From contig OMUM01000107.1 in the NCBI GenBank assembly GCA_900314225.1, forward strand, positions 1 to 7,725: DNA of 7,725 bases, given 5' to 3'. Numbering within the stretch: position 1 is the stretch's first letter; each line of letters begins with the position of its first letter. Of this stretch, positions 1 to 7,087 are shown one piece after another. Below the pieces are notes generated by a model that made no database searches, had not been told where the DNA came from, and saw only the letters and a program-made list of their open reading frames with translations. The DNA comes from an uncultured bacterium (GTDB lineage Bacteria > Bacillota_I > Bacilli_A > RF39 > UBA660). A program made the position numbers and the translations under genes.

Positions 1-1836
1 ATAGGTCTTTTTCAACTCAATTAAATCATTAATGTTTTTTTCTAATGAATTAATATCTATATCATTTAAGTTGTCCTTTATATTAGTTAGATAGCTTGTA
101 TCTTCATTATCTACAATTACACAATAATCGTATAATTGATTTAGCATAACTTCATTATTAAACTTTTCTTTAATATTATACAAATCATTATATGATGTAT
201 TAAATTCAAGTTTGTCATACATATTATCTTTCAAATATGTGTAAACAACAGAATCGTTAGCATCGTTTATATCAAGCTTTTTACATTTCTGATAAAGTTC
301 ATATATAGATAAACCAAATGGATTTGGGCCATATATTTTAGTACCAATCGAATCAAGCACATCTAAATTAGATTCTATTTTTTCAACTGTAGAAGAAAGA
401 TAAATCTCGTTATTTTGAGGTGCAATCTTTTTCTCTCCAAAACTATTAAAAACTTTTATAAGCTGAGAATAAAATTCATTCTTATTTTCAACATCATCAA
501 TTATCATAGCAAAATCAGAAAGATTACCTAATCTTGAATAAATAACATCTAATGCTGTTTTCTTTTCAGAAACCATTAGTACTTTTTTATCCGACTGTAT
601 AGCTTCTACTATTATATTTGTAATAGTTTGAGATTTCCCAGTTCCTGGAGGTCCTTGAACAACAATTGCTTCTTTTTCTTTTATAGCCTCTAATACTTTT
701 TCTTGAGAATAGTCCAAACTATTTATATAAGATATTTTTTCTTCTAAATCGTTTTTATAAATTGTTTTTTCCTCATAATCAGTATCAAAAGCCACATCTA
801 ATGGTTGATCAATTCCCTCAAGTAATTCCTCTATTAATTGAGTAATATCTTTATTTTCAATCATTTTGTGGAAATCCGCATATAGTGGTGTTACTGACAT
901 AGAATACAAGCCTAAAACCATATAGCCTTTTAATTCAAATTCACCATTCTTGTATTTAGGAAATTCACTTTTTTTGTTCTCTAAGAATTTTTCACATTCA
1001 AATTCATTTTTCGAAATGTATAACTCGTTATCAGCATAGAATTTAAGCATATCATCTAAATACGTATCTTTATTGAATTCAGAAACATCTGAATCAGGTA
1101 AAACTTTATTTTTACCATTAAACTTATTATTAGCTAGTATTAATGTTGTATTGTAAATAATATCTCTAGATGTATCATTTACAATTGTTATATTATCTGT
1201 TGTTCTATCAAGTCTAACAGGGAAAAGAATTAATGGCGCTTTAACATTAAAATCTTCATTTTCATATTTTCCTTGTAAAAAAGGATAAGCTAAATATAAT
1301 TCATTATTACCAGTTTCAATTTCTATTCTATTAACTTGTTTTATTAATTTAATTAATCCTTTTATTTTTTCATCATCTATATCAGTTATATCTATTAATT
1401 CAAACTTACTAGTTTTTTGTTCTAAAATAAAACTAATAAATTCTTCTGGTTTCTTTATATATTTAAAAATATCTACACCAAAATCTTTGTTTATTTTGCT
1501 AGCATATAATAATCTGTTTCTTTTATTTATATCAACCAATCTATTCTCAAGTTTATTTAATAGTTCAAGTTGTTTTGGATCAATTTGTATTTTACCATTA
1601 TCTGTATATTTTCTAATTTCATTAACAAATAATGTCCCATATTTTTCTATAAAAGTTTCTCCAATACCTTTTATATTTTTTAATTCTTCTATTGATGTTG
1701 GAGCATACTTTGCAATTAATTGCAAAGCTTCATCACTACATACAGCAGGCCTATTACCGTTGACAAAATATCTACTATCATTTTTTATTCTGCTTCTTAG
1801 AATATATATCATTTCCAAAATTTTATCATTATTCAT
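1..1836 (-). CDS. HRDC-DUF4011 superfamily 1 helicase, N-terminal part (3' end beyond window)
   Basis: The reading frame starts at ATG 1836-1834 and stays open for 612 codons to the left edge, so the C-terminus is missing. The start is preceded by GGAGG with 6 bases spacing. Residues about 5-75 resemble an HRDC nucleic-acid-binding domain, with the IEELKNIKGIGETFIEKYG pattern. Residues about 88-230 fit DUF4011, with VDINKRNRLLYA (101-112) and KAPLILFPVRLDR (199-211). The SF1 helicase core begins with a Q-motif-like stretch (SLDYSQEKV, 373-381) and Walker A GPPGTGKS at 395-402 (Lys401), followed by a motif Ia-like stretch (VLMVSEKKTALDVI, 419-432). Motifs II-VI are not visible and should lie to the left. 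Family knowledge: DUF4011 helicases (COG1112-like) are frequent in defence islands and often end in DUF3320 and a Vsr-like nuclease domain; whether this one does cannot be seen. Inference: an antiviral helicase-nuclease acting on DNA or RNA. The domain calls are firm, the biological role is not. Confidence 0.88.
   Translation of the reverse strand, partial: MNNDKILEMIYILRSRIKNDSRYFVNGNRPAVCSDEALQLIAKYAPTSIEELKNIKGIGETFIEKYGTLFVNEIRKYTDNGKIQIDPKQLELLNKLENRLVDINKRNRLLYASKINKDFGVDIFKYIKKPEEFISFILEQKTSKFELIDITDIDDEKIKGLIKLIKQVNRIEIETGNNELYLAYPFLQGKYENEDFNVKAPLILFPVRLDRTTDNITIVNDTSRDIIYNTTLILANNKFNGKNKVLPDSDVSEFNKDTYLDDMLKFYADNELYISKNEFECEKFLENKKSEFPKYKNGEFELKGYMVLGLYSMSVTPLYADFHKMIENKDITQLIEELLEGIDQPLDVAFDTDYEEKTIYKNDLEEKISYINSLDYSQEKVLEAIKEKEAIVVQGPPGTGKSQTITNIIVEAIQSDKKVLMVSEKKTALDVIYSRLGNLSDFAMIIDDVENKNEFYSQLIKVFNSFGEKKIAPQNNEIYLSSTVEKIESNLDVLDSIGTKIYGPNPFGLSIYELYQKCKKLDINDANDSVVYTYLKDNMYDKLEFNTSYNDLYNIKEKFNNEVMLNQLYDYCVIVDNEDTSYLTNIKDNLNDIDINSLEKNINDLIELKKTY
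1708..1727. repeat. Perfect 20-base palindrome inside the start of the helicase gene
   Basis: The ten-base arm CTTTGCAATT is followed directly by its exact reverse complement AATTGCAAAG, with no spacer. It lies within the HRDC-coding part, about 110 bases after the helicase start, over codons for ALQLIAK. It could be a dimeric regulator site near the promoter at 1867-1875, a stem in the transcript, or chance in AT-rich DNA. The role is unknown. Confidence 0.4.
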
Positions 1837-1840
1837 AATT

Positions 1841-1847
1841 CGCCTCC
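1841..1847 (-). promoter_or_regulatory. Ribosome-binding site of the HRDC-DUF4011 helicase gene
   Basis: On the minus strand this reads GGAGGCG. It places GGAGG 6 bases upstream of ATG 1836-1834, an ideal Shine-Dalgarno distance, and fixes the start of the helicase gene. Confidence 0.85.
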
Positions 1848-1866
1848 TAAATGTATACTACAAATA

Positions 1867-1875
1867 ATTATAACA
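1867..1875 (-). promoter_or_regulatory. Extended -10 promoter of the helicase gene
   Basis: The minus strand reads TGTTATAAT: a perfect TATAAT -10 box (1867-1872) with the TG of an extended -10 one base upstream. The matching -35 region, 17 bases further up, is only a weak AT-rich hexamer, which extended -10 promoters tolerate. Transcription would start near 1860, leaving a leader of about 24 bases that contains the GGAGG site. The position just after a terminator-like hairpin supports independent expression of the helicase gene. In such AT-rich DNA chance TATAAT boxes are common, so this stays a prediction. Confidence 0.6.
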
Positions 1876-1876
1876 T

Positions 1877-1907
1877 AAAAAAAGACTTAAAATTACTCTT
1901 AAATCTT
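1877..1907 (-). terminator. Weak intrinsic terminator after the DUF262 gene
   Basis: On the minus strand, arms AAGATTTAA (1899-1907) and TTAAGTCTT (1882-1890) form a 9-base-pair stem with one G-U pair and an 8-base loop. Five further T residues follow (1877-1881). It begins 14 bases past the TAG stop of the DUF262 gene. The stem has only one G-C pair, so termination is likely partial and some readthrough into the helicase gene is possible. Confidence 0.5.
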
Positions 1908-1920
1908 CCTTTATATAATT

Positions 1921-3714
1921 CTATAATGATTCGTAATATTGTTTTAACTTTTGTGCCATTAGTTTTCTACGTTCTTTCAAGAAATCTTCATAATTATCTA
2001 TTGTCATATCAACAAATGATCTAGGAATACAGTTTTCTTCCATATTCTTATATAAATCATCTAATGAATTAATAGCACCATATTTGTTTTCTTGACCATT
2101 GCATTGATCAATAATAGATTTCATATAATCATTAGGAGCTTTTTTACCTATTTGAATATTAACTTCTGTTTGAAGCATAGCAAAGTTTGCAATTTGATTA
2201 TAAATAGATCTATTATCTTTACCATTCTTTTGAAGATAATCTTTAGGAAAAATGTGATGAACATCTCCTCTACCTTCTATTAGAGTTCTAACATCAATAT
2301 CCCTTGATAAGAACGCTCTATTATTTAACTTGATTTGAGCAATAACAAATGTCTTCCAATAAGGTGAACTTGCAACCGAGGTATTAAAGTTTTCAACTAA
2401 AATATTATCCCAGAATGTATCACCTAATCTTCTTTCTTCTTCTTCCTTGATATATTGAACAATATCTTCTGCTTCATTTAGTCTTCTTATATCTAAATCA
2501 AATTGTGATTCAGGTGAAGAAGTATATCTTTGAGTAATAATAGACATAATTACCCATCTTCTTACCAAAGATTCTATTTTATCTGGAGCAATTTGTTTTT
2601 CTCTTAATAATAAATATAAGATATATCCAAAGTTTAATACGTTTTGAGATCTAACTAAATCACCATCAATAATACCTGCTGATTTAAGTATCATTACATA
2701 TCTTTCAAAATTACTTTGATTAACAAATTGTCTTACACCATCATATAACTTACTGTAACTTTCAGCTACAACGTCTTCTCTATATTCACGAGTTTCAAAA
2801 TCACGACCTGATAATAAACTTACTAAGTCCTGTAATTTACCTCTTTTAAATTTATATGTAAATGCAACTCTTAATACATCTACATAACTAGGAAGATATA
2901 AATCATCATTATTATCTTTAATCCATGTAATCTTATTAAAGATATCTTTATTACTGAAGTCTTTATCATTTTCTTTAATATTATCAAAATCTACAGGTGT
3001 TTTAGCAAAATGACAAAAATAATCAATTGCTTTTCTAATATCATTTCCATTATACTCTTCATTAACACTAATCTTACTCATAGCAAAATCAGCTTGTGAT
3101 AATACAACACCCTTAGAGTTAATTCTTACAAATATTTCTGTAACTACATCTATATCTAGTGCAGAACCTAGTTCAATTCTACCAATTGAAACATTTTTAA
3201 TAGATCTAAGTTTAGTTACTCTATTGCTAACTATATTGGCATCCATACCAAACTTTTTAGAATATTCGCTAATAAAATCAAATGTATTAAAATCATCTCT
3301 CATGAAATCAGAAATATCTGATATCCACTCTTCTTGTTTTTCAATTGCTGGGTTATTAGTTTGAAATTCTTCAGTTTGAATATTAAAAGCTATTTTAATC
3401 TTTCTTTTCTTATAATTATCATCTAATACTTCTTGACCTAAAAGAGCTGCTGTTAAAGCTGTTACTCTTTGTTGACCATCAATTAATATTTGCTTTCCTT
3501 CAGAAGAAGTACCATCTTTTAATTTAACATCTGGACTCTTCCAAGTAATAATATATCCAACAGGATATTCTCTATAAAGAGAATCAATTAAATCTCTAAC
3601 TTGAGTAGTATCCCATACGAAAGGTCTCTGTATTTCAGGAATAGCTATTGTTCCATCTTTTACATAACCTAATAAAGTACTAACACTAACATTATTTACT
3701 TCAAATTTTGCCAT
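1921..3714 (-). CDS. GmrSD-like nuclease with DUF262 and DUF1524 domains
   Basis: This is a complete 597-residue protein, starting at ATG 3714-3712 behind AGGAGG and ending in TAG. The N-terminal DUF262 domain (about 5-220) shows IPEIQRPFVW (25-34), DGQQR (79-83) and FVRINSKGVVLSQADF (195-210); the DGQQR motif in a ParB/Srx-like fold is tied to nucleotide binding or hydrolysis in this family. A mostly helical middle follows. The C-terminal DUF1524 domain carries the HNH-like (His-Me finger) motif DVHHIFPKDYL (484-494) and NQIANFAMLQTEVN (506-519), so the nuclease site looks intact. Length and single-chain order match fused GmrSD-type enzymes. Family knowledge: relatives include GmrSD and BrxU, which attack modified phage DNA, and SspE, which works with phosphorothioate modification. 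The gene lies 8 bases after hsdR and is probably translated in coupling with it. Inference: a type IV-like nuclease, or a modification-sensitive partner of the type I system. It is a soluble protein; no signal or membrane segment is seen. Confidence 0.93.
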   Translation of the reverse strand: MAKFEVNNVSVSTLLGYVKDGTIAIPEIQRPFVWDTTQVRDLIDSLYREYPVGYIITWKSPDVKLKDGTSSEGKQILIDGQQRVTALTAALLGQEVLDDNYKKRKIKIAFNIQTEEFQTNNPAIEKQEEWISDISDFMRDDFNTFDFISEYSKKFGMDANIVSNRVTKLRSIKNVSIGRIELGSALDIDVVTEIFVRINSKGVVLSQADFAMSKISVNEEYNGNDIRKAIDYFCHFAKTPVDFDNIKENDKDFSNKDIFNKITWIKDNNDDLYLPSYVDVLRVAFTYKFKRGKLQDLVSLLSGRDFETREYREDVVAESYSKLYDGVRQFVNQSNFERYVMILKSAGIIDGDLVRSQNVLNFGYILYLLLREKQIAPDKIESLVRRWVIMSIITQRYTSSPESQFDLDIRRLNEAEDIVQYIKEEEERRLGDTFWDNILVENFNTSVASSPYWKTFVIAQIKLNNRAFLSRDIDVRTLIEGRGDVHHIFPKDYLQKNGKDNRSIYNQIANFAMLQTEVNIQIGKKAPNDYMKSIIDQCNGQENKYGAINSLDDLYKNMEENCIPRSFVDMTIDNYEDFLKERRKLMAQKLKQYYESL

Positions 3715-3718
3715 ATTT

Positions 3719-3724
3719 CCTCCT
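3719..3724 (-). promoter_or_regulatory. Ribosome-binding site of the DUF262 gene, overlapping the hsdR stop
   Basis: The minus strand reads AGGAGG, a full Shine-Dalgarno match, 4 bases before ATG 3714-3712. Its first two bases (3724-3723) lie inside the hsdR TAG stop codon (3725-3723). Ribosomes ending hsdR therefore finish on this site, as expected for translational coupling. Confidence 0.85.
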
Positions 3725-6700
3725 ATGCTTGCTTATAGCATCCATTTTCGTTAATTAAATTAATAATTGCTACTATTAATTGAATTATGTTCATATTACC
3801 ATTAAATATTTCCATAATATTACCATAACTAGTAAACGGATCCTCGTTTAATATTCTCTTATCCATTACTCCGTTTTTAATAATGTAATTTTTAATTAAA
3901 TTTACAAATCTAGTTTGATTAACATTTAAATCTTTTTCATATTCAGCAAATAGCTTATCTACTGCTTCCTTAGATAATCCAACCGTTTTTCTGACAAGTA
4001 AGATTAAAGATTCATTGTTATAATTTAAGTTAAATTCATTTTCATTTGAATTTAAATCATTAAATAAAATATTTTCCAATTCATTTAATTCATTTGGTGA
4101 TATTTTTTCGTTATTTCTAATTTTATTAATAATCTCATTATCCATATGATTTTTTAAATAGAAATTAACTTTCTTTTTATAATCACTAAATTCTTCTTGA
4201 ACTACTTTTTTATCATCGCTTTCAATAATATTAATATCATCACTGAAATCTGTATAAACTATTTTTCTATCAACTTTATCAAGATATTTTATTAGTTCCC
4301 TTAATGCTTCTCTTATTCTTTCAATTTCAAAAATATCAGAATTCTTAACATAATTAGCTTGTCTAATCTTTTGAATATCTTCTTGTTTAATTGCTACATC
4401 AGGAACAGTTAACTTTCTAACTAATCCATCACCAATATGAGCTAGCCTACTTATTTCTCTATCGAATCTAATATTTAACATTTTGCTTAATTCAACTGAT
4501 AACATCAGCTTATCAAATTGTTTAGCTGATTCCTCGTTATCAGTAGACATAATTAATGCTGTTAAATTATCTTTAATCTCTTTAACTGAAATATCTGTTA
4601 AATTAGTCCAGTTAACTATATTCTTATATTTTTCTACATATTGTAATTTTTGTTTAACATCAAATTTTAATGTATTAAGTGAAGAAATAATATCTACCAT
4701 TTCTTCCATTAAAAGATTTTTATAATTAGTATATTCTTCATCATCTAAATATTCTGATTTTTCAAGTTCTTTAATTAAATCAACTTTTAATTCAAATAAG
4801 AATTGAGATAAACTTAATCCCATAGTAGATTCTTTACCTTTTGGATTTTGTGAAAAGAATTCAAAATTCTGACATGCATCGAATATATAAAATTCTTTTT
4901 TATCTTTACCCAACCCAAATAAGTCTTCACATAATCTAGTACCTCTGCCTATCATTTGTAAGAATTTAACTTTAGACTTAACATCTTTAAAGAATACCAA
5001 GTTAACTATTTCAGGTATATCTATTCCTGTATCTAGCATATCAACAGAAATAGCTATCTGAGGCATTTTTGTACAATCAGAAAAACTTTCAATCAAACTT
5101 GTATAGTAATTAGTATGAATATCAATTACACTAGCAAATTTACCATTGTATTGAGGATATAATGCATTAAATCTTTCTTGAATCTTTAATGCATGTTTAT
5201 GATTCTTAGCAAAGATAATTGTTTTACCTAATTTATCATTACTTTCAACTTTTAATCCTTTTTCCATTAAAGTTTCAAGAATTTTATCAATTGTATCTTC
5301 ATTAAATAACCATGTGTTAATCGCAGAAGCTTGTACAGTATCTACTACTTCTTCATCATCAGAGAATGTTTCTTCAAATTCTTCTTTATCTTCTTCAGAT
5401 AATTGATCATAATGTATACCTTCTCTAATAAATTTAGTAGAACATTCAATAGTATGATAATCTACCAAGAATCCATTTTCTACAGCTTCTTCATATTCAT
5501 AAGAATATGTAGGCATATTATCTTCAAGATTGAATATCTTATATGTATTTTTATCTAAATCACTTCTAGGTGTTGCAGTTAATCCTAATAAATATCCGTC
5601 AAAATAATCAAAAATTGCTTGATATTTTTTATAAATACTTCTATGTGCTTCATCTACAATAATTAAATCAAAATGTCCCACTGTAAATAATTTCTTACCA
5701 TTTCTAGTTTTAACTTCATCGATAGCATTCATCATAGTTTGATATGTTGAGAATACCATTCTAGCATTTTCCGCATTATCTTTTTCAACAGTTAAATTAA
5801 TCGTAGATAAATTAGGCATTAACTTATTAAAATTCTTTTTAGCTTGTTTTACCAATTCAGATCTATCTGCTAAAAACAATATGTTTTTAGCCCAGTTATA
5901 TTTAGTTAATATATCAACTATAGAAATAGCAGTTCTAGTCTTTCCAGTACCAGTAGCCATAACTAATAAACCTTTTCTTAAATTGTGATTCAAATCATCA
6001 CAAAATGCTTTTATAGCTTCATGTTGATAAGTTCTGTCTGTTATTTCTCTATTAATATTTATATTAGTTAAATCTTTTCTTAAACTTCTTCTATCAATTA
6101 ATAATTGAAGTTCTTCTTGATTATAATATCCTGCTACTTTTCTAGGAGGATAACTCATATCGTCCCACATATAAATATTAAAACCATTAGTATAATAAAT
6201 AACAGGCCTTTGACCATATTTAGCTTCTAAACAATCAGCATATAATTTGGCTTGTTGTTGTCCTACATGAGCATCTTTAGTTGTTCTTTTAGCTTCAACT
6301 AATCCTACTGGCTTACCATTAGCGCCCATTAAAACATAATCAACAAAGCCTTCGTTAGATTTATTTGGCATGCCTTCAACAGGAAGCTCTTCAATAACAT
6401 TAGTATTAATTTCCCATCCAGCTATAGCTAAATCTACATCTATATAATTTTTTCTAGTTTTAAATTCAGAAATATCTTCGATATCAAAAGGAATATATGT
6501 TTTCTTTTCTTCTTTTGTTTTCTTAGTTGTCTTTCTTAATTCCTCATATTGTTTCTGTAATTCTTCTATAGTTTTTTCTTTAGATTCTAATTGAGATAAT
6601 AATTCTATTTTTTCCTTTTCTAAAGTCTTATTATTTTCTGTTTCAGGTTCAAGAGTTTCATCAAATTTATGTTCAACATAATTATCACAATATAAATAAG

Positions 6701-7064
6701 TTAACCATAAAATGAAGTCATGTAAATTGTTTAAAGCCACTAAAGCTTGAGTCTTAGTTATTTTAATATTACTGTGAATTGCATTATTACCTAATTTTTG
6801 AATATAAACTAATTCACTATGAAGTGTATCATCAATTATGTTTCTAAATGTATGATCATAAATAAGAGTTGCTAAAGTTTGTTGATAAGGAATAACCAAC
6901 TCCCCATCAACTCCATAAACCCATTTAACTCCTAATTCTAATGCTTTTCTTGTTAATACAGCACAAGTTGCAGGTGTAACTACTAATCCCTTTTCTGCTT
7001 CAATACAAGCTTGCTTAATATCATCTAATCTAGTATCAGATATAAATTCAAAATTCGACTTCAT
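3723..7064 (-). CDS. hsdR: Type I restriction enzyme R subunit, EcoEI-type (HsdR)
   Basis: HsdR is the ATP-driven translocase and endonuclease of the type I complex. I place the start at ATG 7064-7062 (1113 residues) because GGGAG lies 8 bases upstream; an in-frame ATG at 7094 would add 10 residues but has no ribosome-binding site. Residues are numbered from the 7064 start. A DUF4145 domain lies at about 5-125. A charged, Lys/Glu-rich stretch at about 145-190 looks like a coiled coil. The HSDR_N nuclease shows Asp242 (FVDYVL) and Glu257-Ala-Lys259 (VEAK), a PD-(D/E)XK pattern. The SF2 motor has Walker A ATGTGKT (370-376), DEAH (471-474), TATP (496-499), motif V near DTGIDIPE (678-685) and motif VI QMIGRGTR (703-710). 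The tail fits the EcoEI R C-terminal domain that docks on the methylase. All key residues seen are intact and the length is normal. The gene follows hsdS directly and precedes the DUF262 gene by 8 bases; the stop is TAG. Confidence 0.95.
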   Translation of the reverse strand: MKSNFEFISDTRLDDIKQACIEAEKGLVVTPATCAVLTRKALELGVKWVYGVDGELVIPYQQTLATLIYDHTFRNIIDDTLHSELVYIQKLGNNAIHSNIKITKTQALVALNNLHDFILWLTYLYCDNYVEHKFDETLEPETENNKTLEKEKIELLSQLESKEKTIEELQKQYEELRKTTKKTKEEKKTYIPFDIEDISEFKTRKNYIDVDLAIAGWEINTNVIEELPVEGMPNKSNEGFVDYVLMGANGKPVGLVEAKRTTKDAHVGQQQAKLYADCLEAKYGQRPVIYYTNGFNIYMWDDMSYPPRKVAGYYNQEELQLLIDRRSLRKDLTNININREITDRTYQHEAIKAFCDDLNHNLRKGLLVMATGTGKTRTAISIVDILTKYNWAKNILFLADRSELVKQAKKNFNKLMPNLSTINLTVEKDNAENARMVFSTYQTMMNAIDEVKTRNGKKLFTVGHFDLIIVDEAHRSIYKKYQAIFDYFDGYLLGLTATPRSDLDKNTYKIFNLEDNMPTYSYEYEEAVENGFLVDYHTIECSTKFIREGIHYDQLSEEDKEEFEETFSDDEEVVDTVQASAINTWLFNEDTIDKILETLMEKGLKVESNDKLGKTIIFAKNHKHALKIQERFNALYPQYNGKFASVIDIHTNYYTSLIESFSDCTKMPQIAISVDMLDTGIDIPEIVNLVFFKDVKSKVKFLQMIGRGTRLCEDLFGLGKDKKEFYIFDACQNFEFFSQNPKGKESTMGLSLSQFLFELKVDLIKELEKSEYLDDEEYTNYKNLLMEEMVDIISSLNTLKFDVKQKLQYVEKYKNIVNWTNLTDISVKEIKDNLTALIMSTDNEESAKQFDKLMLSVELSKMLNIRFDREISRLAHIGDGLVRKLTVPDVAIKQEDIQKIRQANYVKNSDIFEIERIREALRELIKYLDKVDRKIVYTDFSDDINIIESDDKKVVQEEFSDYKKKVNFYLKNHMDNEIINKIRNNEKISPNELNELENILFNDLNSNENEFNLNYNNESLILLVRKTVGLSKEAVDKLFAEYEKDLNVNQTRFVNLIKNYIIKNGVMDKRILNEDPFTSYGNIMEIFNGNMNIIQLIVAIINLINENGCYKQA

Positions 7065-7072
7065 AAATCCAA

Positions 7073-7077
7073 CTCCC
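7073..7077 (-). promoter_or_regulatory. Ribosome-binding site that decides the hsdR start
   Basis: The minus strand reads GGGAG, 8 bases before ATG 7064-7062. The alternative upstream ATG at 7094-7092, which overlaps the hsdS stop, has only AT-rich sequence before it and no Shine-Dalgarno. This supports the shorter HsdR. Confidence 0.7.
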
Positions 7078-7087
7078 AATAAGTAAC

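Noticed and set aside
1487..1867. Plus-strand open frame of 126 codons encoding a hydrophobic peptide
   Set aside because: It lies antisense to the strongly supported helicase gene, has no ribosome-binding site, and its Leu/Ile/Phe richness is what the complement of AT-rich coding DNA gives.
2092..2283. Plus-strand open frame of 63 codons
   Set aside because: It is antisense to the DUF1524 part of the GmrSD-like gene, with no Shine-Dalgarno and no recognisable domain.
3563..3580. Inverted repeat ATTCTCT / AGAGAAT with a 4-base spacer
   Set aside because: It is a short 7-base stem inside the DUF262 coding region, at a level expected by chance in AT-rich DNA, with no T-tract or promoter nearby.
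4483..4725. Plus-strand open frame of 80 codons
   Set aside because: It lies antisense inside hsdR and shows no independent signal for translation.
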